DNA of 64,000 nucleotides, taken from NCBI GenBank assembly GCA_022385755.1, contig MU278350.1:439965-503964 (forward strand), given 5' to 3'. The DNA is from Trametopsis cervina (lineage: Eukaryota; Basidiomycota; Agaricomycetes; Polyporales; Irpicaceae). Positions 1 to 10,925 of the stretch are shown one piece after another (positions within the stretch are counted from its first letter, which is position 1; every line of letters begins with the position of its first letter). Below the pieces are notes generated by a model that worked only from the letters and a program-made list of their open reading frames with translations, did not search any database and was not told the origin of the DNA. The translations under genes and the position numbers were made by a program.

Positions 1-89
1 ATACAGAAAAACAATGGATGAACGATAGGCGATAGCAGTAAGAAAGGATGGTATATACCGACAACAAGATAATTTCAACAACAAATGAA

Positions 90-2935
90 TTATTGTGACC
101 TTCTCCCGTTCTTAACGGGGCGGCGACGGTCATCATCTTCGAGCCCCTGCACGTAACCAACACCCATGTATACGGGAGGGCCCGCAGCACCACCACCGGC
201 GAGGAATCCCCCGCCTGTGGGCTTCCCACCCATTGCTTGATAGGTGTTTTCGTCCGTCTCCGTAAGAGAGCGTTCCTGCCAAAGGTGGTCTCCAGCACTT
301 CGCAACTCCGCATCTAGCGTTCTGCGTCTGCGAATTTGTGGTGAATCCGGAGGGGGCTCGATGGGCTGTATGACAAAGACGTCCTTGGAGTTAGCCCCGG
401 CGGACACGGATCGACGTGGATTCTTTTTTCTTGTCGGAATGGCAACGACCTTGGTCTGAGGGTTGGCAGTGGAAGCTACTGGAATCTTAGAGGGTCCGGG
501 AGCGGGGTTGGGTAGGGAACGATCTGCGGCACGACCACGGACGGGATCCGCTCGCTGTCGTGTTCGTGCAGGAGGAAGGGGTTTCTTTGGAGTGATTTTG
601 GGGATCGGTGAAAGAGGTGGACGCTTGGAAAATGCCTCTTGAGCGGTCGAAGAGACGCTCCTGGCTATAGGTTTCGCGATAACACGTGGTGTGAGAGGTT
701 GGGTGGGGAGCTCGTCTTCCGACTCAGCATCAACGTCTATGATGTCGATTATCTCGGGCAGACGGTCCACGTCAGGGGACTGAACGTATTCAGTCTGCTC
801 GGAGTGTCGCTTCATACGACGGGGTGGAGTGGGTGGTCGACGCGGGGGAGTAGGAGGTAGCACATCGTCCTGACCGGCCTCGCTTCCATGCTCGTTCTCG
901 TTCTCGTTATCAGAACACAAAGATGGTGTTGTTAGCTCGGTATCCGTAGTAGTGATTGAAGGCCAGCTGCTATCTTGCAAGCCAAAAGTGAAGTGACGTC
1001 GGGGAGGACCGAGCAACGACGTTGAAGCCGTACTCGCGGTACTTGTGGAAGAGCTCGTAGAAGAGTCTTTGGCAACGCGTTTGGCAGGGACGGCTTCGTC
1101 GTCCATAGCGGGTCGCTTACGCTTCTCTCCTGTGTGGGACTCAAGCTCAGACATAGACTTCCGTCTTTCCAGAGTTCGCAGCAGCTCTTTGCCTTTCCCG
1201 GATGCACCTAACTCACGGGCAAGAGCGCTTGTGGCACTTTCACGGACGAGCGGCGGCGCCATATTTCCATTAACCTTCTTCAACTTCACGCTCTTCACCT
1301 CAGTGAGGAAAGCCTCCATCTTCTCTGAGGGAACGTTAATAGATGGCCTGCCGGTCCTCCTCGCTTTAGCGGTTGACTGTGACGTAGTGGGCGCATTTAT
1401 GGGATTGATGGGTGCCTCTACAGGATTGGGCTGCTTCTTCAGAGCAGCTCGCGCTTTGATCAGGAACGAATCGGTGGCGGCGGCTGAGAATGCCTGCGCC
1501 CTATTCCTGATACTGCCCACAGTGACTGGAAGGCCAGTTGGCTGTCGATGGAAGGTCATAGGTGGAGGGGGTGGCGGCGGCGGTGGTGGTGGAGGCGAAG
1601 GTAGGTCGGCTCTATTGATAATACTGAGAGAACGCTGCTCTTCAAGCTGGGGGATACCGAATGGGTTGAATGGGTAGGCACTTTACAAATCGAATATACA
1701 CTGACCTGAGTTTTCAGCCACTCTATCTCAGCTTCAAGCTTGCGTATCTTCTCCTTGTCTCGTTCTCTTTCTTCCATCATGAAGCTTGTATCTGGATCGA
1801 ACTCATGCTCCTTACGCAACTGCTCCTCCCGAGCTTCGCGTAATTCCTGCTCCTTGCCACGCACACGCAACACTCGCGATTCATCGGCTGGTTCTTCGTC
1901 AGAATCGGTTTCTTTGGCCCGCTGTTTACCTTTCGCTTTGGACGACAGAGCAGGAGCCTCCAAGTCGGCGTTTAAAGTAAGTTTACTCTTCTTCCCAGCA
2001 ACACCTCTTACAGGGGGACGAAGAGCGGGCGTAGGTGATGAAGGTGGGGATGGGTTGTATTCTTGTAGGAACTGTTTCGCGTCTTCTGTTGACGAAATAA
2101 CACCACGAGAACGCGCAAGAGTGTTGGTGATACCGAGGAATGGATTGGATTCGTCTGGGCTATGGGAGGCAGCAATCTCCTTCACCCTCGAGAGGTTTGG
2201 GTACAAGGGGGTTCGCGAAGACGCAGCTTGGGGTTTGGTGCGTTCACGCAGAAGCCCATAATCTTGAGACGGCGTTGAGTCAGGTTCGAGAGAAGCAGAG
2301 CGTGGAAAGAGCGACCCAGGCATAGTGGCTGATGTTTTGCGCTTGACTGCACGCGTGAAGGAGGGTAAAGGAGGAAGAGGAGAGTTTTCGATAGGCTGTA
2401 CAACATCTTTGAAGGACTGTTGGGTAGGAGCAAGTTTCTTGGCGGGTTGGGACGGGGCGGCCTCTTGTTGAGAAGCTGCTATGCGTCGGTTGGGCGAGGA
2501 TAGGGGCCGGATGGGAGGGGATACAGCACTGGATTTTGGGCGTGTTGGGCCGTTGGACACGAAGCTGTCGTCATCGTTGATGGTAGTATCCTGAGTGGTG
2601 TCCTGCACTTTCGTCTTCTGCTTCGCACCCACATCCCGTGTTCCGTCCCGTACAGAGATGGTTCGCTTCCTCGCACCCCTCTTCTCACCCTTTGCCTTCG
2701 ACGTAGCATCCAGCTTAACCTTAGATGAAGAAGCTTTGGGTGCCTATAAAGTTCAGGCGCGATACCGGTTACAATCTGGATCTGCATGTGCGCATTTAAG
2801 TGTACGTACCTTTGGCGGCTCTCCTCCGGTTGCAGTAGCGACAAATGACTCAAATTCGCGGGACACAAACGTGAACACATTTGATAACAGGCCAGTAGAT
2901 GATGAATCGGCGGATTCGCGCTGGCTGGTAGCCAT
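90..2935 (-). CDS. Proline-rich coiled-coil protein with WH2-like motif
   Basis: Three exons are read on the minus strand: 2935-2810, 2743-1706 and 1646-90, with introns of 66 and 59 nt, giving about 906 residues. The start is the only in-frame ATG opening exon 1. Residues 1-330 are Ser/Pro/Lys-rich and look disordered. Residues about 330-388 form a highly charged coiled coil ending EIEWLKTQ. A run of about 12 prolines (405-417) follows, and near residue 502 the motif FLTEVKSVKLKKV matches the WH2 actin-binding pattern (hydrophobic helix, then LKKV). The C-terminal third is again disordered, with PPTPPRRP repeats and many Ser/Arg. Polyproline followed by WH2 is typical of actin nucleation-promoting or verprolin-like proteins, so a cortical actin role is inferred. 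I do not recognise a named orthologue. The gene model is firm; the function is only suggested. Confidence 0.75.
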
Positions 2936-3277
2936 GGTAGGCGAGATGTTAGCGGGAGTTCAGTATCTTCATGGAAGGCCAGCATTGGCCAGAGCATACA
3001 GCGTTTGCCTCGTGCTCCGTGGGAGAAACATCCAGATAAGGGTATTTTTTGATTAAAACCGCCTTCTGAGCGCCCACCGCGAGACGCGACGCGACGCGTC
3101 AAAATATTCGCACGGTTCATGCGCTCTTGTACAATCTTTGTTAATAAACCGTAGAGTACATAGAGAAGACGTGTAACAGGGTCCATTGGTCGTCAAGCAA
3201 GTCAGAACAAATCGTAACATAAATGAAATAAATCATGACTAGCATCCCTCCCTCATCTGCGGCCGTCTCCTAATCGT
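2936..3277. other. Short intergenic spacer
   Basis: This 342-bp spacer lies between the start of the WH2-like gene and the stop of the membrane-protein gene, both on the minus strand. It should hold the promoter of the former and the 3' end of the latter. Around 3080-3100 there is a cluster of CGCGACGCGACGCG-type repeats. No gene is seen. Confidence 0.5.
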
Positions 3278-4788
3278 TTATTGGTAACCTCCGCCATATG
3301 AATAACTGGGAGGATTCGCGGGAGGTGGCGAGGTTGTCCCATGTGTGACAGCGGTGCGCACGGCTGCGTATGGGTCTGCATACTGCATCGTACGGCTGAC
3401 GCGGGGGTTTTCAGATGCAGTGCTTGGAGGAGCGAAGCCAGAGGGAGCCGGGTCGGAAAAGGCACCGTACGCATCTATGCTGGGCCTTGGTAGTCGGGGA
3501 GCGTCACTGTATGATGTAGTCGAATCAACGCCTGAGTAACGGTTGTTGTCACCGAAAGGAGATTCTGCGGGAGGTGCGGTATCGTATGTAGGTCTTCGCC
3601 CTTCAGGACGTTCGTAAATAGATTCCTCTTCGTCCATTTCACTGGGTTCCTCCGTGGGGTGGGTAAAGGGAGGATCGCGAGGACGGGAAGTCTTGCCATT
3701 GCGGAAGTCGAGGAAGACAAGGGTCACGCTGCCGGCCCAGCACACTGCAGAATGTTCAGCATCACGTCCAGCGAACCAGCAGAGTTGACGTACGGAATGT
3801 AAGCCAGAAGAAGATAGCGGCAGCCTTCTTGGTGCTACACCATCCTGGTAGCCCCTTCACGAAGTCTTCACCACCCTCCTTGGCATGGGGGTCGTTCTCA
3901 GCGTTCTTGCAGCCTGGTTCTGTCCACGCGGAGATAGTCGTAATAAACCTTCGGCGATGTTCAGCCGCGAGGGAAACACATTGAGGGCAGGGTACTCACG
4001 CGATGAGCAGACTGACCGCAGCTCCGGCGCCGCTCAGAATGAAGGCAACGCGAGTCTCCTTCAAGGCGCGAGCCAAACGCGCGAATTTGTCATACTTCTC
4101 GTATATGACCGGAATGAGGAGAACGAAGAACGAGTAGAAGATGCCCGCGACAGAGACGAAGATGGCGAAGCCGCTCAAACCAGCTGCGGTTGAGAAAAGC
4201 CAGATCAGCATTCTGACGAGAGGATGAAGATCTAATACGCACATGGACCAACGTGGTGGGCAGCCTGAAATGACGCTACGCTAGCGAAGCAGCACATCGC
4301 GAGGAAATTGAAGAATATTTGACCGGTGTAGAGAACGATGGTGGGCTTGGAGACGATCATCTAACAAACGCGTCAACTGGCTGTTAGCAAGAATGAAAAG
4401 GTGGTATTGACCCAGAGCCATATTAAGAATAAAAATGCAGTGATAGAGAGGAATACGAGGGCACCGACTGCTGAATCCATGAGAGGTGCAGTTTAACGCC
4501 ACCAGCGGTATGCTCAACCGAACATGCATTACGTAATTGAAGAACCACGAACTTCGAATCAAGCAAGACGCCCCGGACGGAGGGAAATGAACAGCAGGAA
4601 AGCCCATATCGAGGCTCTAGACAGGTGCAGGACGGAAGAATAGCAGCAACACTCACATCGTCATCGAAAGGAACATGTCCCCCACTCCCAATTCCCATTC
4701 CAGTTGAAGATGGTTGTAGAGGCAGAGAGGAGCTCTTCTCAGGGAGCACCCTGTTTGATATCTTTTGGACAAAATCCGAGAGTGCCAT
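3278..4788 (-). CDS. Predicted four-helix (MARVEL-like) membrane protein
   Basis: Minus-strand exons are supported at 4412 and upstream, 4360-4243, 4183-4000, 3948-3794 and 3744-3278, with introns of 49-59 nt in consistent phase. Hydrophobic segments occur in order: ALVFLSITAFLFLIWLW, a helix in the IVLYTGQIFFNFLAMCC exon, FAIFVSVAGIFYSFFVLLI, and IFFWLTFLCWAGSVTLVFLD. A Cys-containing loop separates helices 3 and 4. The tail of about 140 residues is cytosolic-looking, rich in Pro, Ser and Tyr, and ends SYSYGGGYQ. Four helices with this spacing and a disordered tail resemble fungal MARVEL-type plasma-membrane proteins; that placement is inference. The N-terminal exon starting at the ATG at 4788 is likely, but its junction to the first helix (4490-4660) is not resolved and may include a small extra exon. 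Confidence 0.65.
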
Positions 4789-5360
4789 GTTGATGAGCTT
4801 CTCGGAGGTTTCTGTAGGTTATCGAGGACGGAGGAACAGCAAGTCGCGTCAATCAATCGTAAAGGTCGTGTTAGGTAGGAGGTTGCGGGTCGCAAAGCTA
4901 GGGCAAGAGACGACGATGAAGAGGTTGTGGAGTAGCGTTAGAGGGAGGCGACCAACGCAGAGTTATAGGCGTGTATCGTTGCACTCTGATGGTCTTGTAC
5001 GGGATAACGAACGTTGTGGAGAGGTGGACGCGAAGGGCGATGACAGCTGCGCTTAGCACCGGTACAGTTGATTAGTCAGCAGCACGAGTTTATCGCCCGT
5101 TCTTGATCACTGTGATACCGCGCCACCAGATGTGTCCCCTATTCAATCTGAACGTTGACCTATCTGTCCTGCACAGCCTTCTTCGTAGCCGTGCGTACCA
5201 ACAGAGCTGTATACCATCGCCTAGAGAATTTCGCAGAAAGATACATACAAGGTGCTATGGTACAAGTGAGCATGCCAAGACGGAAGCTGGGCACATCAGC
5301 TGCGGGGGATTGGGATGTAATCACTTAAGCCCGCCGGCAGTGTAAAGGCTGTACCCAGGT
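4789..5360. other. Intergenic spacer, no gene seen
   Basis: This stretch holds the likely promoter of the four-helix membrane protein and the 3' flank of the Nudix gene. Open frames here are short and lack splice-consistent extensions. Confidence 0.5.
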
Positions 5361-6494
5361 TTAGGCCGTAATAGTGGCCTGTGCGGTGTGTTCTGCGCTG
5401 ATGACAAGTTTCTGCGAATCCGCAAAAGTAGCAGGATCCACCGAACGGATAATATCCTGGATGGTCGTGAGCTGTCCTGGCGCGAACCGGCTGTACGATG
5501 GCTGGCGGTCATAGGCAACTACAGCTGTCGCGATCTGTGTATGGCATATTGTGCCAACGCCGCAGTGGCATCAGCAGCTGGTGTTGGACGGTTAGAATCA
5601 TACTGACGAGAATTTCCGCAGTAAGGCCCTTGATAGCAGATGCACTGGAGCGCAGGCGATGCATCCGGTACGCAGTGTTCCCCAGCCATTGTATGTCATA
5701 ATCGGTGAAATTCTGCGCTTGAGATCAGTATGTCGGCGCGGCGGGTAGTGTAATGCTTCGTACATAAAATTCTTGTTCGGCGGGCCAGTCGCTGCTGCCG
5801 ATTTCCACCAACTTTTCTTTGGCACTCAATGGGGGATCAAGGATGGCTTCTAGAGGGTGGTCGAATATCACGTCTACTTCGCCTTCTGAAGGCGTGAGGC
5901 GGTCTAGATGGTCAAGGTTCGTAAGGAGGGCAACAACCGGTGTGACCAGCAGTTTCGATGCCGAGACAAATGGCCGAAGGATACAAAGCTTGTGGACATC
6001 CGAGGAATACATCGGCAAGCCCACTTCTTCATTGGCCTCTCGGTACTGCGCACACATCAGAATCGTGGAAGAAATAAAAGGACTGTCAACCCTACGGCAG
6101 TCTCTATGACATCCTTGTCCGTGTCGTCTACTTTACCTCCAGGCAGCGCCGTCTGGCCAGGGTGGGCCCTCAAGGTCTTGGAACGTGTAGTAAGCAGCAC
6201 CCTCAGGTCGCCTTCCTTCTCGTATAATAATATAAGCACTGCGGCTCGCTTCTTGTATGGTATGTTCGCTCTGTAATGGTACGTCAATACCTTGTAACCC
6301 AATATTGATTGGCACCCTCACATGTCTATGGTATCCGCCTCGTGTGCCAATAGTCGCTCAATGCATTGTCTAGATTTCGCGGAAAAGTTAGAGAGCTCTA
6401 AGGTGCTCGATGTTTGAGTGATCTCTGCATGTGTTCTAGATCTAGCAGAGTGCGCTGGAAAGTCGTCCAAAGCATCCATTGCCACCTCAGTCAT
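5361..6494 (-). CDS. Nudix hydrolase, CoA diphosphatase (PCD1/NUDT7-8 type)
   Basis: Five exons (6494-6322, 6270-6096, 6045-5764, 5712-5608, 5534-5361) join in phase to 302 residues; introns are 51, 50, 51 and 73 nt. The CoA-pyrophosphatase signature LLTTRSKTLRAHPGQ (about residues 83-97) directly precedes the Nudix box, which spans an intron: GGKVDDTDKDVIETA then YREANEEVG, with the catalytic REANEE glutamates present. Downstream, RSSASAIKGLTAEIL and a short C-terminal region fit the yeast Pcd1 family. These enzymes cleave CoA or oxidised CoA to phosphopantetheine and 3',5'-ADP, usually in peroxisomes or mitochondria. No clear PTS1 ends the protein (it finishes QATITA), so location is open. 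The start at 6494 is the best upstream ATG in frame; an ATG a few codons downstream is also possible. Confidence 0.85.
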
Positions 6495-7548
6495 GACGGG
6501 TGTACGCAAGTTCGGAACGGACTCGAGCAGCGGATTATGCGCACGACGGAGCGCTGGCGGTGCATCAGGCCAGAAAAGGCAGGTGTCCACGATGTTAGTG
6601 CTACCGATATTTGAGGCATTCACAAGTCGATTTTGAGTTGTGAATCTGTTCGCAAACTGGGAAGGAAGTCGTCTTGCACCATGAGGAAGAGTGAAATGAA
6701 GAAATCACGGATGATAGAGCCATAGATCTAAAACATCTACAATGATGACGCCACAGATCCGGTTAATGTTAATCCATGTTATGATATTCGTACGCAGCAG
6801 AACTTGAACGTAATCATCCTTAGTTTCATCCATCGGTGACGACGCAGCAAGCGAGCGAATTGTATTTCCATGCGGACGGGGTTAGCAGGAGGTGTCAAGA
6901 GCATGCATAATATTCAAAATCGCCTCTACGCGGGGTGGTCATCGCCACCATGAAACTGCAAGCAGGGGGGAAGGTTTCACGTGCATGTTTGTCTAAGCCC
7001 TCAAGCCTTGAACTTCATCCGAGTCGTGATTACGAGTTCACCGCACATGCCCGCCTGTGGCGAGCCTTCTTTACCTCGCCTACATCCGCGCCGAATGCAG
7101 GACATAGAATGTAGATACCCTGCCCGCCCATGACACACAATACGAAAATGGCTGCGGAAAGCAGAGTGCGAAGAGGGGAAAGAAGCACGATACGGAGGCC
7201 GCTGCAGGCTGCGTGGGAACAAAGCATTGTTGGACGAGTAGACAGACGCCCGGAGTAAGCACTGCTTCACTGCCTTGACCACGACGCCGGTTGTCTCCAC
7301 AAGTCCCTCTTGTTTCGTCCATATCATTTTAATCGTCCGCACAAACAGAGGCCAGACAATCCGAGCACGCCCCCCGCCATTTGAACCGGTCGCCATCGCA
7401 TACCCACACACATCTCTTTCTCTTTCTCTCTCTCGCACCTCTTCCTTCTTCACGACTGCTCGGCCGGTCTTCGCTCCCCTTTTTCTCTACCTCACGCCCT
7501 TTATACTACGCAGCTCTGCTTAGACGACTCTAAGGCTTTTATTCCTTC
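6495..7548. promoter_or_regulatory. Divergent intergenic region with CT-rich tract
   Basis: This is a shared upstream region for the minus-strand Nudix gene and the plus-strand VTT-family gene. Between about 7405 and 7510 there is a strong pyrimidine tract (repeated CTTTCTCT), ending about 40 bp before the ATG at 7549. Such tracts are common just upstream of fungal genes. No gene is seen. Confidence 0.45.
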
Positions 7549-9802
7549 ATGACAACGTATCCGGAATACGCCAGTCGACCTGGGCAACCGTACTACCACT
7601 CGTCTCCCTACGACCCCTCTGCACCCTACCGCACACAGACCTCGCTCGACAGCGACACATCCCAGTCGACTATTGTCCCGGACATACACAAGCACAATGC
7701 CTCGGAAGACGTCCGCGTCGACATGCGCTATATCTCCAGAACCCCAAGTCCGACGCCGAGTGAGGCCGAGGAGCTGAAGAAGACGAGCCTGGTTGACTGG
7801 AAGGCGATGGCGAGTTGGAAGTTCTGGCTGCGCAGGGAATATATTTGTGCGTATCCGACCTCTCGCCTCTGACCGTTGTGTCTCACGACCGTGTGTTCCA
7901 GGGTACTATGTTATCGCCTTTATCATCGGCGTGATAACTATCCTTTTCACTGTCTACCACAAGCAGATTGTAGACTGGATACATCCTTCCGCCCTCAAGC
8001 TGAAAAGGTGTGTACCGCTGTTTCTCTCTATACTCGCTGTTCGGGGCTGCTGGGGCGTCGTTGCGTTGCTGTGGCGCGGTTTGTGGCTGCGCCGCGAATG
8101 GGGCGCTTGGCATACGTACTATGGCGTTCTGCCGCACGCAGTTCCCGTAACGGAGACGACGATTGTTCGCTTGGCTGCCTTATGTCATCTGCACCCCGCT
8201 AACCCTCGCCTGTTAGCCTCCCAGGGGGATGGCTTATTCCCATCGCAATATTTATTGTCATATCATTCCCTCCTGTGAGTACGCTTCAAACTACCCGTCT
8301 TACTAGCGTAGACTGAGCATGCCCTAGTTATTCGGACACGAAATCCTCGCTATCATTTGCGGTCTCGTGTGGGGGCTTGGCATCGGCTTCGCCATCGTCG
8401 CAGCCGGAACTTTCCTCGGAGAAGTTGCGAACTTCTAGTAAGCAGCAAATCCTGTTCGGTCCGAGGCCCACTTCTGATTCTCATCATCATCACAGCGCGT
8501 TTAAGCACTGCTGCGCTGCCCGAGGCGAGAAACTCGAAAAGACGAAGCTGCAGTACGCCTGCCTCGCCAAGGTCGTTCGCGAGGGCGGCTTCAAGATCGC
8601 GCTCATTGCTCGCTTTAGTGCGATTCCGGGGCATTGTGAGTTGATGGTTACCAAGGGTGTTTGCGGAGTATCGGTTATTTAACGATTTTGATTCAGTCAC
8701 TACGGCCGTGTTCTCGACATGTGGTATGAGCATATGGACATTCTCGCTCGCTGCGGTGTTGTCGCTGCCCAAGCAGTTCTTGACCGTGTATCTTGGTGTC
8801 GCGCTGGAATCTTCCGAATCCGGTAAGTGCTTTCGGTAGCTTGTTTTAGGGCATACCCTGACCTTATTTTTGACTTTGGCAGGCGGGACAAGCACGAAGG
8901 ACACGATCATTCGTGACGTCGTGATTGGCTTTACTACTGTGGTGACTATTGCCGCGGCGTGGTACATATACAATGCCATGGCTAAAGTGAAGCCTGCGGT
9001 CATCTATGAGAGGCGCAAGGCCAGGTAAGCAGCAATTGTCCACGGACATACCGCTCGATTCTAATGGAATCTTCACAGGCAAGCGAAGATAGCGGCGATG
9101 GACACCGTCCCTTACGGCAACCCCAACGGGCTTCAATCCGTCTCAACCGTAGCGTTCGATGGTCGCAAGTCTGAATCAGAGCTCCCGCTCACCGCCAACT
9201 TCCGGACCACTGGCTTCCAGCAATGGGACGCTCAAGGAAACGCAATCGGCTACGCTCCAGATCCCATGCTACACGCACCTCAACCCACACGCCCCTTGAA
9301 ATTGGCTGCTCGGCCTTCCAGTAATTCATCGACGCCGCCCATGAGCGAACGTGTCGACGGCAGGGCGCAGCCCGTCCGACAGAACACAGCCGGCTCGAAT
9401 GGGTCCTGGGACGTACAGGGACAAGTCGGAGGAGCAGATAGCTACCAGATGTCGAGACAGTCTCCATACAGCGATCCGCGTCTCCGCATCCCAGCGAGCC
9501 CACAGACCGCGCCAAGCTCATTACAGCCCCGAGTCCAACAACAACAGCCCTCATACGCGCGCCCGAACCAGCAGCAGCAGCAGCAGCAACAACAACAGCC
9601 CACATACGCTCGTCCAGACCAACAGACGTACCCGCCTCCCTCGGGCCCGCCTTCTTTACCGTCCGACGCACAACGCGGAGGCGGAGACGGAGGCCACTTC
9701 GCGGCGCCGACGGATTCGTCGTATTATAGCGCGTATAGCAGCCATGGGCAGCAGCCGTCAGACGATCCGTATATCGCGTACCAGCCGCCTGCGTCTCGGT
9801 AA
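7549..9802 (+). CDS. Tvp38/TMEM64 (VTT domain) membrane protein
   Basis: Eight exons join in phase, starting at the ATG at 7549 and ending at the TAA after PPASR at about 9802. Seven introns lie near 7849-7901, 8009-8217, 8275-8328, 8440-8491, 8633-8697, 8824-8882 and 9027-9079. The order is a disordered cytosolic N-terminus; a first helix (YYVIAFIIGVITILFTVY); a second and third hydrophobic stretch around LFGHEILAIICGLVWGLG; the VTT/SNARE-associated core with ARFSAIPGHFTTAVFSTCGM and FLTVYLGVAL; and a last helix (VVIGFTTVVTIAAAWYIY). A long hydrophilic tail carries a polyglutamine run near 9571-9600. Tvp38 proteins sit in the late Golgi, and VTT proteins act in lipid scrambling and membrane traffic. 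The second intron (about 209 nt) is unusually long for this window. Confidence 0.85.
9571..9600 (+). repeat. CAG/CAA trinucleotide run (polyGln)
   Basis: A run of CAGCAG then CAACAA codons encodes about ten glutamines inside the hydrophilic tail of the VTT-family protein. A shorter CAA-rich cluster precedes it near 9537-9548. The length is likely to vary between strains. Confidence 0.8.
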
Positions 9803-10492
9803 TGAGGGGTGTGAAGGCGTAGTATACCATGTATGGACTAGGTAATTTAATGATCCCATCCCCGGTTTTTTTTCTGTGTAATGAGCACCCTTTCCCTCCG
9901 AACGCGCGATACCATATCACTTCCCCCTACCCCCTTTCTTGGCATTCCACGTCCACGCACGCCCCGGATCCCTTTCTTGTCGGTTCTATTATTCCCGCCC
10001 CCCCTCCCTCCCCCGATGTGCCTGCACGAGAACATTTTTGTATTCTAGAGTACCCTACCATTGACACGAGTTGTATGTACGGACGATTTTGTTTATATAC
10101 AGTTACAGTACGATAATGTTAGATCTGAAACTGGCTTTCTCTCTTCCTTCCATTCCATTCCCTGTGTGATACTGAGAGCCCCCCCTTTTCCTGCGTGGTG
10201 TGTAACGGGGGCGACGGCGGTTAGGCCAGAAGCATGCACGCAGGGAGGATTCATTCAGTGTGGGCTCCACGGAATGCATACTTCGTTGATTACCTGTCTG
10301 ATGCGGGATATCGCTGTGCGACGACTCTTGATGTGGAGCACGAGGTGTGAGACGAGACGCAGGTAGGGTTGGTCCGATGGACGGGGATTTGTGTGCGTCT
10401 GTGAATGCGATTGACGGTGGCGTGCGCGGTGAAGATGAAGATGAAGGTGGACAGAAACAAAAAGCTGGCCAATGATGGGAGAGAAAAAATAC
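9803..10492. other. 3' flank and spacer, no gene seen
   Basis: This contains the 3' flank of the VTT-family gene, with C-rich and T-rich tracts around 9900-10010. No splice-consistent coding region is recognised. Confidence 0.45.
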
Positions 10493-10575
10493 TGGCCAAC
10501 GCCGGGGTCGAACCGACGACCTTGGCGTATACGAATGTATTAGCACCACGCTCTAACCAACTGAGCTAGTCGGCC
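10493..10575 (-). tRNA. tRNA-Ile(AAU) with short intron, minus-strand copy
   Basis: Read on the minus strand, the gene starts GGCCGACTAGCTCAGTTGG and ends with the T-arm GTCGGTTCGACCCCGGC, acceptor strand GTTGGCC and discriminator A. The 7-bp acceptor stem pairs fully when one G-U is allowed. The anticodon stem TGGTG/CGCCA encloses CTAATA, giving anticodon AAU, followed by a roughly 9-nt intron (about CATTCGTAT) one base after the anticodon, the normal eukaryotic position. It is followed by a T run, a likely Pol III terminator. Confidence 0.92.
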
Positions 10576-10842
10576 ATGTATGCTCTTTACACTTGACGTA
10601 ATATGATCGCTACAAACGATACATGTGTTGTATGATCATGCTGGTCCATCTGCTTAAGAATTGCAGTACACGCGTTTGGTGCAACGGGTCAGAGGAAGCA
10701 ACGAAGCACAAAATCATCACACATGAGAGAAAGACCTTGATTATCTTGCAGGCTTCAATATCTGTAACAAGTAAAGAGACGATGATTCCCATTAAGTGAA
10801 CACATCCCTTGACAGAAGCAAACAGAAACACTTCACCTCCAT
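10576..10842. other. 267-bp spacer between inverted tRNA-Ile genes
   Basis: This spacer separates the two divergently transcribed tRNA-Ile copies and would form the loop of a hairpin whose arms are the two genes. No other feature is seen. Confidence 0.6.
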
Positions 10843-10925
10843 GGCCGACTAGCTCAGTTGGTTAGAGCGTGGTGCTAATACATTTGTATACGCCAAGGTC
10901 GTCGGTTCGACCCCGGCGTTGGCCA
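10843..10925 (+). tRNA. tRNA-Ile(AAU) with short intron, plus-strand copy
   Basis: This is the same mature sequence as the minus-strand copy at 10493-10575. It differs from that copy only in the intron (CATTTGTAT here, one C-to-T change). D-arm TAGCTCAGTTGGTTAGAGC, anticodon loop CTAATA and T-arm GGTTCGACC are all present. A TTTTT run begins about 5 nt after the discriminator. The flanking bases AGTATTTTTCTCT are shared with the other copy, so the duplication included the terminator. Confidence 0.93.

Noticed and set aside
1045..1677. 210-codon plus-strand frame opposite the WH2-like gene
   Set aside because: Antisense shadow of a well-supported minus-strand exon; its Gly run is the complement of the Pro codons.
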